A stretch of 64,000 nt of DNA. It comes from Phycisphaera sp. Its GTDB lineage: Bacteria > Planctomycetota > Phycisphaerae > Phycisphaerales > UBA1924. The notes below the pieces were generated by a model. It did no database searches, had not been told where the DNA came from, and saw nothing but the letters and a program-made list of their open reading frames with translations. The stretch covers positions 124,001-188,000 of the forward strand of contig JACKGZ010000001.1 in NCBI GenBank assembly GCA_020639255.1, written 5' to 3'. The number at the start of each line of letters is the position of its first letter. Position 1 is the first letter of the stretch. Both the position numbers and the translations under genes were made by a program. Below, one piece after another: positions 43,501 through 53,288 of the stretch.

Positions 43501-46500
43501 GTTCCGATGTTCGGCGCTGACATGCGCTACGGTGACGACTTCGGTATCTTCGACGGCTTCAACGGCATCGATCTGCAACTCGGGCAGGATTCGGACATCC
43601 GATTCGTGGATACCCCGCTGATCGACCTGCAGGCCGCGTCGGATCTCTCGCTCCCGATCATGACTGGCCAGACGCTCACGCTCGTCGATGACGCCGGTGG
43701 TCGACTCGAGATCTCCGTCACCTCACTCGAACCCTTCCCGATCAACATCGGCCGGGTCTATGTCGTCCCGATCGACGGTTCCGAAGGTGTGGCGATCGCT
43801 CGTATCGAGATCGATGATCTCTCGGGCACAGGCACGATCGCCGGAGGTCGCACGCTCCGCATCCGCGGCGAGAACGGGCAGTCTGTCGACGACATCATCT
43901 CGATCGGTCGCATCCTCATTCAGAACTCTGACGCTCAGAGCGCCATCGTCATCGAGGGTTCCGCACAGATCGACGTGCTGCGTATCGATGCACCCAACGG
44001 CCTGGCGACGATCACACAGAACACGCCCCGCGGCGACATCGTGGCGATCGATACCGGAACCCTGGGCACGCTCCGTATCCAGCAGGGCGATCTCGGTCGA
44101 ACCGAATTGCTCGACTGGGGCCCCTCGGAAATCGGTCCCTTCCTGGGTATCCAGAACAGCCTGAGCAACGCGGTTGAGGGCGCGATCGGCATCGATCCGA
44201 TGGTGATCGATGAGGATTGGAACGGCAACATGTTCCGTCCAACCAACGACCCCAATACCGATGCCGGCAACGCATACCTCGACGACGTCGGTGCACCGTT
44301 CGATGGATACCTCAACGGCATCATCGTCCGTGGCGGCGGCATTCAGCTCATCGAAGTTTCAGGCGGCGTCGGCGATGTCATCAGCCAGGATGCCATGAAT
44401 GACATTATCACGGTCCGCGCGAATCAGGACAATGTTTCCGAGGACGGCAGCTTCGATGGCATCTTCGGTTCCATCTTCTCGGGACGGGATATCGACCTGG
44501 TCGAAATCGGCCAAGGACTCGCCGGACCCGGCAGGAGCCCGCTCGCAGGCGCAGGCATTTTCGCGCAGAGCTACATCGATACCGTCCGCGACAACGCGAG
44601 CGGTGCATCGGCCGGGCCCGCCAACATCGAGGGTGTGATCACCGCAGCGACGCTCGATGAAACCGATCCCGATCCGCTCAACCCACGCATCTCGCCCACC
44701 GTCGGTATCAACCAGATCCTGCTCAGCCGCGGCGGCAGCATCCGGGATGCATACATCTCCAACAGCACCAGACTCGACGAGTTCTGGATCAGCACCGCCT
44801 ACGGCAACCGTGGCGAATTCGACGGCTTCGTGAATCTCATCCGAGTCACCAACGGCGACATCTTCCGCTCGACATTGGTGCTCAACCAGCTCAACACACT
44901 CACCATCACCAACGGCTTCTTCGACGCCTCCGACCTGAGTGTCCTCACAGAGGTCACCAACACCATCGAAGCCAGCGGCTTCCGCAACTCAACAATCGGC
45001 GGAGATCTGCTCGAGTTCAGGTTGAGCCGAATCATCGTCGGCGAGGATCTCGAACGCCTCCGCGCGGTCAACGGCGACATCGTTGATACCGCGATCTCTG
45101 TCACCGGTTCGGTGGTCAGGTCGATCACGGCAAACAGCATTGTTCGGACAAACGTCGCGGTGAGCAACACGCTCAACTCGATCATCCTCGCGTCGGACAT
45201 GCTCGCCAGCAATATCACCACCGGTCAGCTCAGAACCATGACCGTGGGCAACAGCATCCGCACATCGAGCATCGATGTCGGCGGCCCGCTGATCAGCCTT
45301 GCTGTCGCGAACGAGATCAGCCGGTCGGAGATCACCGTCAGCGGCCCGGACGGCCGAATCGACGAGATCTCAGTGGTCAACGACATCGGCGCAGACATCG
45401 TCTCGTCGGGTCCGATCGGAACCATCGAGTCGACGGCAGGTGACATCCGCGGTTCGGTCGCGACAACGACCGAGCGTGGCGATATCGAACTTATTTCCGC
45501 GTTCCGAGACCTGGCCATCGAGACCGATATCGGCGGCGATCTGTTGGAACTTGTCGCGGGTCGCAACATCGGCGACGCCGACAATCCCAGCGTCATTCTC
45601 GTTCGTGGTCAGGTGGGCTCGCTCGATGTCTCGGGCGGCAGACTCTTCTCCGATCTGCGCGTCGGACAGGGCATCACCAGCGTTGTTCTGGGTGCCGTCG
45701 CCAACAAGCCGTCGAGTGTCAAGGACGCCGACGGCGACATCGAGGCTTTCGGCAGGATCCAGAGCGTCCAGATCACCGGCGATTACGACGGCAGCATCAT
45801 TTCCGAATCCGGCGGCATCGGGAACGTCACCATCACCAACGGATCGTTCCTGCCCGACGCGGCGATCATCGCTCGCGACGGCGGCATCGGCAGCGTGATC
45901 ATCGTGGCGGGCCACCTGATGGGCGACATCTTCGCCGATCAGACGATCGGGCTTATCCGTGTCGAGCACTCCAGCGACGGCGTGTTCGGCGACATCGGAA
46001 TCAACCCGAATCTGTCGTCCGGCACCGCGTCCAGCGACTCGAACCGCAACCAGCTCCCGCCGGGTGTGCTGGCCACGAGTGCGATCGACGGCCCAGTCAT
46101 CGCCTCGCTCCGCGGCATCAACCGCATCATCGTGACAGGCGGCTCGATCTTCGACGCCACCATCTACGCTGGCACAAACCTCGGTCTCCTCAGCGTGGCC
46201 GGGAATGTTCAGTCCGACGGCCAGCAAGCAGACGATGACTCGGTCACGATCGCTGCGGGCGACCAGATCCAGAATGTGCAGATCATCGGCGGCGTGAGCG
46301 ACACGCTCTTCATCGCCGGCCTGAGCAGCTTCGGGTCGTCGCCAATCTTTAACATCCTCGAATCGACGTACACGGACCGTGCCGGCGGCACGGGCGCCGA
46401 TGCGGACACGATCAAGTCCGGTCGCATCCAGAATGTCGAGATCGGTTCGAATGCGTTCGATGTCACCTTCGCCGCGGGTATGACCGCGGGTGACAACGGC

Positions 46501-49500
46501 ATGTACGGCGATAGCGATGACCGCCACGTCATCGGCTTCAGCTACGTCGAAGATCTCACGATCGGCGGCACGATGACCAACGTCACCGTCACGGCCGACC
46601 GGAAGTGGTACAACCTCAACGGCACCACGATCACTCCGGCGATCCAGAACTCCACGCCCTCGCTCAACAACGCAGGCCGCAACGCGGCAAACGCCGACGG
46701 CCTTCTCGAGCCGCTCACCGCGGCATTCACCGGCGGCGGCGTGAACCTCGGCAACCTCGGCGTCGTGGTCGACTTCGGCACCACGCAAACATTCGCGTGG
46801 AACGGCACCACCTTCACGATCGAGGCCACGTCCTCGCAGGCCGGCGCGGCAAACGCCGACCCGTCGCGCGGCATCGTCTGGGACTTCTCACGCGGCCGCG
46901 TGATCCTGGCCAACACCAGGCTCGCCGACGGCGTGATCATCACCGTCCTCGACAACGACAACAACGACGCCACGCCGCTGCCCGAGCTGATCGACTTCGA
47001 CATCGTCTCGAACGATGATGCAGCCATCGGCCTCATCCGCATCAACGGCAACCTCCGCGGTGGTTCCGACATCATCGTCGACACCTACGCACGCACCATC
47101 GACATCGATGACTACGACGGCGACGGCCAGATCGTCGTCGGCGTCGACGTCGGCAGCTTCACCGTCGGTCGTTTCGCCGGCGGCAGCATCCGCGCCAACT
47201 ACGTCGACAGCTTCACCTCGACGCGCAGCATCGTGGCTTCCAGCGGCAACGTGCCGTTCATCACGTTCACCGGAAACCGCGTCTTCAGTGTCGCTCAGAA
47301 CCTCACAGGCAACATCAACGTCGAACGCACCATCTCGCAGGGCCTCAGCGTGGGCGGCGACATCGCCCAGAGCCTCATCCGCGCGGGCGGTTCGATCACG
47401 AACATCACGGCCGACAACCTCAACCGCGCTCGAATCAGCGTCGCAAACACCATCGGCTCGATCAACGTGCTCGGCGACGTGTTCGACTCGGCGATCCTCG
47501 CCGGCGGCGACCTCGGCTCCGACGCACAGATCGGCACCGGCGGCAACTCATCGACGACAGATCGCGCCACCAGCGGCAACATCGGCTCCGTCGTCATCGG
47601 CGGCGACTTCAACGAATCGGACATCGTCGCCGGATATCTCAGAGGCTCCGATGGCTTCTTCGGCACCGAAGACGACGTCGCGGCGAGCGGTGTGTCCTCT
47701 ATCGGGAACATCACCATCGGCGGTCAGGCACGCGGCTCGAACGTCAACAGCGAGTCGTACACCATCGCCTCGGCTGGCACGCTCGCGTTCGTCACCGCCG
47801 GGGGCACCGACGCCACGTCGATCGGCAATCTCGCCATCGACGAATTCACCGGTCTCCCGCTGCCGATCCAGGTCACGAATTTCAACGTCCTGCAGGACGC
47901 TCGCATCTACACGGCAACATTCACGTTCAACCAGGACATCGATGTCAGCACCTTCAATGCGGCCCTGTCGATTCAGCAGGTCATCAGCGAGGGCAACTTC
48001 CTCCCGCTCGTGAAGCCCACCGACGGCGTGCCGGGTTCGGGCGACTACAGCATCGAGTTCGACGCTGAAACTCGCATGGCCATCGTGACCGTCGATCGGG
48101 CGATCACAGACAAGGACATCGCCGACACCGGCCCCGCGGCCGGCGTCTACCGCATCACACTCGACGCCGACGTGCTCCGCAGCCGGGTCAGCCAGGCCCG
48201 TCTCGACGGCGACGGCGACGGCTTCGCTGACGTCGGCGACGATTACTCCGTCGACGACATCATCGGTGACGCCGGCGATGTCGCAGGCCCGCGTGACCCC
48301 GAGCAGATCGACGTCAACATGGACAGCTCGGTCCTCATCGACTTCTTCGGAGCGGTCGACCTCGATCAGGTCTTTGACTCCAACCTCACACCCGACAGCG
48401 TGCCCGATCCGAACACCCCATTCGTCCTCCGCGGCGCACTGGGCGATCACCCGGACCGGGATCTGAACAACTTTGGCTTCAGCGGCGACGTCGACGTCTA
48501 CCAGGTCACGCTCCAGGCCGGTCAGATTCTCCAGCTCGGCGAGATGACCGGTGCAGCGTTCGGCGCACAGCGCAGCCTCTACTTCCAGCCGACCGGCAAC
48601 GGAACGCCAGAGCTGCTCTACTCCCAGATCGGATCGCAGTTCAACGCGAACGCGTTCTTCAGCTTCTTCGGACAGGAATCCGATCAGGCGCTCCCGCTGC
48701 CGATCAGCCCCACGCAGCTCACCGATCGCTCAGACGGCGCTGCGATTCTCATCAAGGAATCGGGCACGTTCTACATCGTCATCGAGTCGGGCGATTCGCC
48801 CACCAGCTCGTGGTACACACCGGGCGCGGTGAACAACGCGGTCATCCAGCCCAACCAGATCGGCAACTACGCCTTCTCCGTCAATATCTTCGACGACGGC
48901 AACACGGGCTTCTCGGCGGGTAATGACTCCGGCAACGGCACGCCCGTGGTTCACGCTCCGCCGCTCTCGCTCTTTGCGGCCCCGACTGACAGCGTCGTCA
49001 TCGGCGATTACACATTCGTCCGCACCGCGGGCGCCGACGGTGTGTTCGGCAACAGCGACGACGTCGTCAGCGGCAGCAGCGCCGACGGCGAACGCACGTC
49101 GACACGCCAGGGCTCACGACTCGTCAACACTGTCTCCAGTTCGATCGGCTACAGCGGCGTCACCGGACTTCCCGGCGATGTCTCGTCCGACGTCGACATC
49201 TGGCACCTCAACAACCGCCAGCCCATCGCGCCGGGCACGCTCATGACCATCACGGTCAAGCTCGCCGACATCGGCACCGACCTGGGCTCAACGATCACCA
49301 CCGACGCTGTCAACTTCGACTCACTCTCCGATTTCAGCGACTTCTCGCAGAGTGTGCAGTTCGGCCTCTTCGATACCACCAACTCCTTCGGCATCGGCGA
49401 TGCCGATATGGTCTTCAGCCCGACCGACTTCAGCTCGCGTGCCGGCACACCAGACACGGTCATCGCTCAGAACGGCGTGACACGCTACGGCTACAACGCC

Positions 49501-50361
49501 GACGGTGATTTCTACATCACCTTCGTCGTCCCGCCTGCACTCGGCGGTGCCAGCAACGCCTCGGGCACATTTGCCATCTACATGCAGGGCGCGTTCCGCG
49601 GTGATTACGAGCTCGAGATCGTCACACAGGGCACCGGTTCGTACACACGCCGGAGCCAGAACGTTCTCATCGAAACCCGTGGCGGCACACTCGACTGGCT
49701 CGCCGTCGACGGCGCACCGGTCGAGGTCGGCGGCTTCGATGCCCGTTCGCTCGGTTTCACCGGCCGCGTGAACAACGTGCCCGTCAACACCTACGTCCTT
49801 GATCAACTTGTCACAAGGCTCAACAACATCTACAGCGCCGCGGGATACGACGTCACCTTCTCGACCAACCCGGCCGACTTCGAGTTCCAGGACTTCTCGA
49901 CCGTGTTCCTCTCGAGCGATCACGATCCGATCGGTCTGATCCTCGACAACGAGTACGGCTACTCGGAGCACTCTGACCCGTTCAATACGGACAACGAAGA
50001 CGAGGCCGTCGTCTTCACGCCCGATCTCACCGATCTCGGCCTGACGCCGTCGGCGAACGACCTCGACAGGTTCATCGATTCGCTGACCGCTTCTACGGGC
50101 CGCCGCGTCGGCGAACTCGTCGGTCTGCGAATGACCCAGAGCGATCTGAGTTTCTCAGATATTGACCTGTTCAACATCAATTCCGTCGGGTTCGGCTCCG
50201 TCTTCGGCGATTACATCATCTCCTCCGACAGCCGCAGACTCGCCAGCCACCTGGGCCAGCTCGACCTTGTCACGGGTCGTTTCACGTCGCTCGACGACAC
50301 CGGCTTCTTCCTGGGCAACCAGAACGCCGAGTCGCTGCTCGATCGGATTCTCGCCAACTAA
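40567..50361 (+). CDS. Giant secreted LEPRxLL-type protein with beta-repeat body
   Basis: A 3,264-residue protein. The N-terminus is basic (MSRSFNARRPYVRQTK and onward) and contains VEQLEPRKLLFS (residues 40-51), the planctomycete LEPRxLL motif found at the start of large exported proteins. The body consists of many repeated short beta segments with Gly and Asn/Asp turns (patterns like VxVGGDIxxSxIxAG and IGSVxIxGG), suggesting stacked beta-helix or similar solenoid folds. Two segments look like bacterial pre-peptidase domains: near 42540-42830 (DVFGFAVDGTREIVIESL and onward) and near 48480-48900 (DVDVYQVTLQAGQILQLGEM and onward). No C-terminal PEP-CTERM, dockerin or membrane anchor is visible. 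The start follows CAGGAAGCAGCC. Confidence 0.88.
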   Translation: MSRSFNARRPYVRQTKSITRRANQDLVSKAGQVPIDRPMVEQLEPRKLLFSITIDGSNQDRNGDFYEDAYFSYFIPYYFSSAEPNEDEDMTLIEDLNDEMQGTPAINPGQQRVLAGSNILVRNPAIGLNRASLRINAPVDMDGQPITEQTRLDVDMAFQDDTFSLITLATNNANGLRNIYTSVQFTVGNVVGGIGSVGLLNGAIQVELLFDGEVQRTFDQADLTAINPNGTGVYTFNAVGTQIGAFDEIRFTQTETAGMPGVVAAEFSLDDFIYVPPSTMFTPITGGRVFGAYIRITGDIGATATLTDLYGRDMEQTIRLGMQTGTNFVWGDFDGDGIPEYNDGIGRIDLSGFGTGENSSVYMTGGLISTFTGVVPVGAEITEGGFAWTFPTTINMIDNFESVGFGFETLPNGERGANGLPPQAAQVIIGSPYLRPQLGYNPDGTPLGNAGNFNFTDAEQGVFLNDGSSIGDVTLNAILMGSSQFDGSVGAFSTGVNYGSLSVAGDLTAYIVASDSGVRSPDPDDDNTTNNFNFYTGSQILVGRSLGQFIVGGKNLSRLVVDGDLSSPATAPPNDVLNYYEREIVYGYDPGVPDPIRDYLRTNRDIGGNRGLPLQQTRAMLFGDSMLRNDTIMSAEFLNSPGTATIVNGYLGGFDPVNTGEDAGDVFGFAVDGTREIVIESLSFASAFAGQVRIMDSNGRTVAATNLDEDTGFGSVIRYQPTAPGVYYLVVNHIRGGATNNQIDLSYSILVSGLAPTTLGSYRTGAGFGTVNDNREVADDGDLVRPVVVLNSGSAGAIRVGTGFVNRGGAEVTSETLFNTLDSADVISQMAGFSFSAPGNLYNITTGGDIGSGTNGTPVPNDFTVGGNFGTLNTGRLGLLGGRPDNGDVAGLTLNVGGQIAMLDIGATIGSDTDNGVEGAGLPIDAAEPTIIRTGLNEDLEGHIGLIRVGSHIAGDTLIIDTSASPGAIVGGLLIAQDVPMFGADMRYGDDFGIFDGFNGIDLQLGQDSDIRFVDTPLIDLQAASDLSLPIMTGQTLTLVDDAGGRLEISVTSLEPFPINIGRVYVVPIDGSEGVAIARIEIDDLSGTGTIAGGRTLRIRGENGQSVDDIISIGRILIQNSDAQSAIVIEGSAQIDVLRIDAPNGLATITQNTPRGDIVAIDTGTLGTLRIQQGDLGRTELLDWGPSEIGPFLGIQNSLSNAVEGAIGIDPMVIDEDWNGNMFRPTNDPNTDAGNAYLDDVGAPFDGYLNGIIVRGGGIQLIEVSGGVGDVISQDAMNDIITVRANQDNVSEDGSFDGIFGSIFSGRDIDLVEIGQGLAGPGRSPLAGAGIFAQSYIDTVRDNASGASAGPANIEGVITAATLDETDPDPLNPRISPTVGINQILLSRGGSIRDAYISNSTRLDEFWISTAYGNRGEFDGFVNLIRVTNGDIFRSTLVLNQLNTLTITNGFFDASDLSVLTEVTNTIEASGFRNSTIGGDLLEFRLSRIIVGEDLERLRAVNGDIVDTAISVTGSVVRSITANSIVRTNVAVSNTLNSIILASDMLASNITTGQLRTMTVGNSIRTSSIDVGGPLISLAVANEISRSEITVSGPDGRIDEISVVNDIGADIVSSGPIGTIESTAGDIRGSVATTTERGDIELISAFRDLAIETDIGGDLLELVAGRNIGDADNPSVILVRGQVGSLDVSGGRLFSDLRVGQGITSVVLGAVANKPSSVKDADGDIEAFGRIQSVQITGDYDGSIISESGGIGNVTITNGSFLPDAAIIARDGGIGSVIIVAGHLMGDIFADQTIGLIRVEHSSDGVFGDIGINPNLSSGTASSDSNRNQLPPGVLATSAIDGPVIASLRGINRIIVTGGSIFDATIYAGTNLGLLSVAGNVQSDGQQADDDSVTIAAGDQIQNVQIIGGVSDTLFIAGLSSFGSSPIFNILESTYTDRAGGTGADADTIKSGRIQNVEIGSNAFDVTFAAGMTAGDNGMYGDSDDRHVIGFSYVEDLTIGGTMTNVTVTADRKWYNLNGTTITPAIQNSTPSLNNAGRNAANADGLLEPLTAAFTGGGVNLGNLGVVVDFGTTQTFAWNGTTFTIEATSSQAGAANADPSRGIVWDFSRGRVILANTRLADGVIITVLDNDNNDATPLPELIDFDIVSNDDAAIGLIRINGNLRGGSDIIVDTYARTIDIDDYDGDGQIVVGVDVGSFTVGRFAGGSIRANYVDSFTSTRSIVASSGNVPFITFTGNRVFSVAQNLTGNINVERTISQGLSVGGDIAQSLIRAGGSITNITADNLNRARISVANTIGSINVLGDVFDSAILAGGDLGSDAQIGTGGNSSTTDRATSGNIGSVVIGGDFNESDIVAGYLRGSDGFFGTEDDVAASGVSSIGNITIGGQARGSNVNSESYTIASAGTLAFVTAGGTDATSIGNLAIDEFTGLPLPIQVTNFNVLQDARIYTATFTFNQDIDVSTFNAALSIQQVISEGNFLPLVKPTDGVPGSGDYSIEFDAETRMAIVTVDRAITDKDIADTGPAAGVYRITLDADVLRSRVSQARLDGDGDGFADVGDDYSVDDIIGDAGDVAGPRDPEQIDVNMDSSVLIDFFGAVDLDQVFDSNLTPDSVPDPNTPFVLRGALGDHPDRDLNNFGFSGDVDVYQVTLQAGQILQLGEMTGAAFGAQRSLYFQPTGNGTPELLYSQIGSQFNANAFFSFFGQESDQALPLPISPTQLTDRSDGAAILIKESGTFYIVIESGDSPTSSWYTPGAVNNAVIQPNQIGNYAFSVNIFDDGNTGFSAGNDSGNGTPVVHAPPLSLFAAPTDSVVIGDYTFVRTAGADGVFGNSDDVVSGSSADGERTSTRQGSRLVNTVSSSIGYSGVTGLPGDVSSDVDIWHLNNRQPIAPGTLMTITVKLADIGTDLGSTITTDAVNFDSLSDFSDFSQSVQFGLFDTTNSFGIGDADMVFSPTDFSSRAGTPDTVIAQNGVTRYGYNADGDFYITFVVPPALGGASNASGTFAIYMQGAFRGDYELEIVTQGTGSYTRRSQNVLIETRGGTLDWLAVDGAPVEVGGFDARSLGFTGRVNNVPVNTYVLDQLVTRLNNIYSAAGYDVTFSTNPADFEFQDFSTVFLSSDHDPIGLILDNEYGYSEHSDPFNTDNEDEAVVFTPDLTDLGLTPSANDLDRFIDSLTASTGRRVGELVGLRMTQSDLSFSDIDLFNINSVGFGSVFGDYIISSDSRRLASHLGQLDLVTGRFTSLDDTGFFLGNQNAESLLDRILAN

Positions 50362-50391
50362 GCAAACATCCAACAGGGCCACGCCTTGCAA

Positions 50392-50427
50392 GAAACAGGC
50401 CTCGCCTCAATGGGCGGGGCCTGTTTC
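50392..50427. terminator. Bidirectional terminator between the giant gene and the coiled-coil gene
   Basis: A 15 bp stem with one T-G pair (50392-50406 with 50413-50427) and a 6-nt loop lies 30 bases after the giant gene's stop and 24 bases after the convergent coiled-coil gene's stop. The plus-strand arm ends in TTTC followed by ATT, and the minus-strand arm ends likewise in TTTC, so it can serve both genes. Confidence 0.8.
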
Positions 50428-50451
50428 ATTATGGAACCATATCAAATCGGA

Positions 50452-52149
50452 TCAGGAGGCGAGGGCCTCAACGACTGTGTCGCCGGGCTTGGCCTTGGCG
50501 GCTTTCTTTCTCGATGCCGCCGGGCGAGCAGCTTTCGCTGCTGGGCTAGTTCCCACATCCGTCGTGGTCGGCTTGGCTGTCGCTTTGGTCTTGCCGGCCG
50601 CCTTCTTGCGCGTAGGAGCCTTCTTCCTCGGCTTGGGCTTTACAACCACCGGCACAAGCGGCTCTGGCTCCGGGGCATCTGCTTCGACAAGCGGCTCACT
50701 CGGCCGGCTCATCAACTCTGCGAGTCGATTCTCGAATTCCATGAGCCGATCACCCTGCGCCTTCACGTCGCTGCGGAACGCATCCTGCTTGGCTTCCGCG
50801 AGCTCGAGAGCCACACGCAGCTCGGCATTCTCTCGATCGAGGCGTTCGATCCTTTCACGTTGCTCATTCACCGTCGCTCGCAGCGATGCCCGATCCGATT
50901 CGTCCTGGCTGCGTGCTGTTTGCCATTCCGCACTCGCTCGGGAGATGGGTTCGAGCCTTTCGGCGCATGCTTCCTCAACGACAGCGGCGATCCGCTCTCG
51001 GATCGACTCGCCGCGGCTTTCGATCGATTCCAGAAGCCGGTCGGCTTCCTCGGTTGCGTGTTCAAGGCCGAGCAGCGTTGAGGCCGCCGACTGCGCCGCT
51101 GCGATCCGGCTGCTCAGTGAGGTTTCGATCTCACGCGCCCGCTCCGTTGCGCCGGCGCTCGCACGCCCGAGTTCGTCTGCGGCCCGGTCACGAGCCGATT
51201 CGAGCCTCGCCTCGATCTCCGATGTGAGCGTCTCAAGCGAATGTCTGTGATCGCGCAGCACGCTCTCGGCCCGTCGCACCAGCCGCTCGACCTCGAGCGT
51301 CTGCTCGCCCGCGCCCGCTTGCACCCGCCCGACCGCCAGTTCCGCAGCCCGCTCGATCGTGTCGCGGTGTGCGGCGCTCGCGGCGATCGCCTCGCGGAGC
51401 GAGCGTGCCGCCGCGTCCAGCTCACGCTTGACCGCAGAGCCCTCCGTCCGGAGCCCCTCACGCAACTCGCCCGACTGCTCGTCCAGCTTCCGCGTCGATT
51501 CGCGGTGCTCAACCCGCAGCGTCTCCCGTGCGGTCTCCAGTTGCGTCAACTGTTCGGCGAGGCTTTGTCCCGCGAGTTCGGCTCGTTCCGAGAGCGAAAC
51601 CAGCAGCGACTCGCCCCGCTGGCGCAGCTCGTCGAGGCGCTGGCTGAGGTCGCGCCGCATGATCGAGGCGTCGCCGCTGAGCGATTGGCGCGCCGCCTCG
51701 AAGGAGTCGAGCGTCCCCGCCGCGAGCGTGGTCAGCCTCGCCTCGAACGCCTCGCCCCGCTCGCGCACGAGCGCTTCAACATCTCGCGCCGCCTGCTGCG
51801 CCAGCTCCACGCGCTTGATCAGCGAGTTGAGTGTGTCGCCCGCAGTGCGCTGGCGCTGGTCGATCGTGTCGATGAGATCCGCCGCCCGCTTGAAGACGTC
51901 CGCGTGCGAGCCGACGAAGCCCTCAAGCCTCTCCAGCACACTGGCGGCCGCCTCGGCGCGCCGCGCGAGCAGGTCGCTCTCGCGCTCGGCCTTCTCCACG
52001 CTCGCGCGCAGCATCGACGCGAACGTCTCAAACGCCCGGCGATCAACCACCCTCGGCGTCAGGAAGATCTCTTCCGACGCGCCCGGGCTGTGCTGGTTCT
52101 GTGTCTGCGCACTCACGCTCTGGGTTCGCCTCCGGCGAGCCGGGGCCAC
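50452..52149 (-). CDS. Long coiled-coil protein with Lys/Ala-rich H1-like tail
   Basis: A 565-residue protein. About residues 30-490 are continuous amphipathic helix of coiled-coil type rich in Glu, Arg, Leu and Ala (for example AERESDLLARRAEAAASVLERLEG). The last 75 residues are a Lys/Ala/Pro-rich tail (KPKPRKKAPTRKKAAGKTK-type), like histone H1 or HU-like tails. It has no signal peptide or membrane segment, so it is probably cytoplasmic and possibly DNA-binding through the tail. The start is uncertain: GTG 52149 here, or GTG 52117 after GGAGG. It converges on the giant gene and faces the rluB-type gene divergently. Confidence 0.72.
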   Translation of the reverse strand: MAPARRRRTQSVSAQTQNQHSPGASEEIFLTPRVVDRRAFETFASMLRASVEKAERESDLLARRAEAAASVLERLEGFVGSHADVFKRAADLIDTIDQRQRTAGDTLNSLIKRVELAQQAARDVEALVRERGEAFEARLTTLAAGTLDSFEAARQSLSGDASIMRRDLSQRLDELRQRGESLLVSLSERAELAGQSLAEQLTQLETARETLRVEHRESTRKLDEQSGELREGLRTEGSAVKRELDAAARSLREAIAASAAHRDTIERAAELAVGRVQAGAGEQTLEVERLVRRAESVLRDHRHSLETLTSEIEARLESARDRAADELGRASAGATERAREIETSLSSRIAAAQSAASTLLGLEHATEEADRLLESIESRGESIRERIAAVVEEACAERLEPISRASAEWQTARSQDESDRASLRATVNEQRERIERLDRENAELRVALELAEAKQDAFRSDVKAQGDRLMEFENRLAELMSRPSEPLVEADAPEPEPLVPVVVKPKPRKKAPTRKKAAGKTKATAKPTTTDVGTSPAAKAARPAASRKKAAKAKPGDTVVEALAS

Positions 52150-52262
52150 AAGATGACCCCAAACCCCGGCCTCCGTGCCGGGTCTGTCACAGTCTCAATC
52201 GTCGCAAACCCGCATCAGAGGCCAGAAATGGGGCAGGCCGCCCACCGGCATAGACTCAACCT

Positions 52263-53288
52263 ATGGCCCGCCGATCCGATGCCGACATGCCCGACCGCTA
52301 CGACGACAAGTCTCGCGGCCCCCGCCTCCAGCGCGTCCTCGCCGACGCAGGAGTCGCCGCGCGCCGCGTCTGCGAGGAACTCATCCTCGCCGGCGACGTC
52401 GAGGTCAACGGGCGGATCGTCGACACACTCCCCGCTTTCGTGGATCCCGAGATCGACCGCATCCGCGTCCAGGGCCGACCCATCAAGAACCAGACCCGCA
52501 AGATCTACGTCATCCTCAACAAGCCCCCCCGGACCGTCACGACCACCGCCGACGAGCCCGACATGGATCGCCGGACCGTCACCGACCTCGTCGACCACCC
52601 GAGCGCCAGCCGCCTCTACCCAGTGGGACGCCTCGACTACGACACCACCGGGCTCCTCCTCCTGACCAACGACGGCGACCTTGCAAACAAACTCACTCAC
52701 CCCAGATTTGGGGTCGTCAAAACGTACCACGCCGTGGTCAAGGGCAAGCTGACCGACGAAGACGCTGCCCAGATCGCCGAGGGCATCTACCTCGCCGAGC
52801 GGAAAGCGGGCAAAACGACCGGCGCGAGCCGAACGGCCCGCGTGGAAGTGTCGATCTTCAGACGTGACCGCGAGCGCACGATCCTCGAACTCCGCCTGCA
52901 GGAAGGCCGCAACCGTCAGGTCCGCCGGATGCTGGCGGCGGTGGGGTGCCCCGTGAAGAAGCTCCAGCGCGTGGCGATGGGGCCGCTGGTGCTCAAGGGC
53001 CTGCCCTCGGGCGCGTGGCGTGAGCTGACCAAGGGCGAGGTCGATGCGCTGCGTCGATCGATCGAGCGCGGCAAGAAAGCCGACATGCCCGGCACCAAAC
53101 CCGGTACGAAACAGGGCAAGAAGAAGACGACCAAGAAGCGTCCGATGAGCAAGCGCGAGGAAGAGGTCGAGAAGAACCTGAAGTCGATCGTCGACCCCAA
53201 GCGCATCAAGGCCGTCGTCGCGACCTCGGACCGCCCCGCGCCCAAGAAGGGCGCCCGCCGGCTCACCAGCGGCGAGGGACGCCGATGA
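52263..53288 (+). CDS. rRNA pseudouridine synthase (RluB/RsuA family) with basic C-terminal tail
   Basis: A 341-residue pseudouridine synthase acting on rRNA. The N-terminal S4 domain is LQRVLADAGVAARRVCEELI; the catalytic GRLDYDTTGLLLLTNDGDL holds the active-site Asp, and the NKPPRTVTT loop and the RNRQVRRMLAAVGCPVKKLQRVAMGPL segment complete the family pattern. About 90 C-terminal residues past the catalytic domain are Lys-rich (KKTTKKRPMSKREEEVEKN) and not needed for the fold. It overlaps the following yihY-type gene by the ATGA at 53285-53288. A large-subunit target (RluB-like) is more likely than 16S, but this cannot be decided. Confidence 0.88.
   Translation: MARRSDADMPDRYDDKSRGPRLQRVLADAGVAARRVCEELILAGDVEVNGRIVDTLPAFVDPEIDRIRVQGRPIKNQTRKIYVILNKPPRTVTTTADEPDMDRRTVTDLVDHPSASRLYPVGRLDYDTTGLLLLTNDGDLANKLTHPRFGVVKTYHAVVKGKLTDEDAAQIAEGIYLAERKAGKTTGASRTARVEVSIFRRDRERTILELRLQEGRNRQVRRMLAAVGCPVKKLQRVAMGPLVLKGLPSGAWRELTKGEVDALRRSIERGKKADMPGTKPGTKQGKKKTTKKRPMSKREEEVEKNLKSIVDPKRIKAVVATSDRPAPKKGARRLTSGEGRR

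Noticed and set aside
45370..46788. 472-residue minus-strand frame inside the giant gene
   Set aside because: It results from low stop-codon frequency opposite the repeated GC-rich coding region. No start signal or domain is visible.
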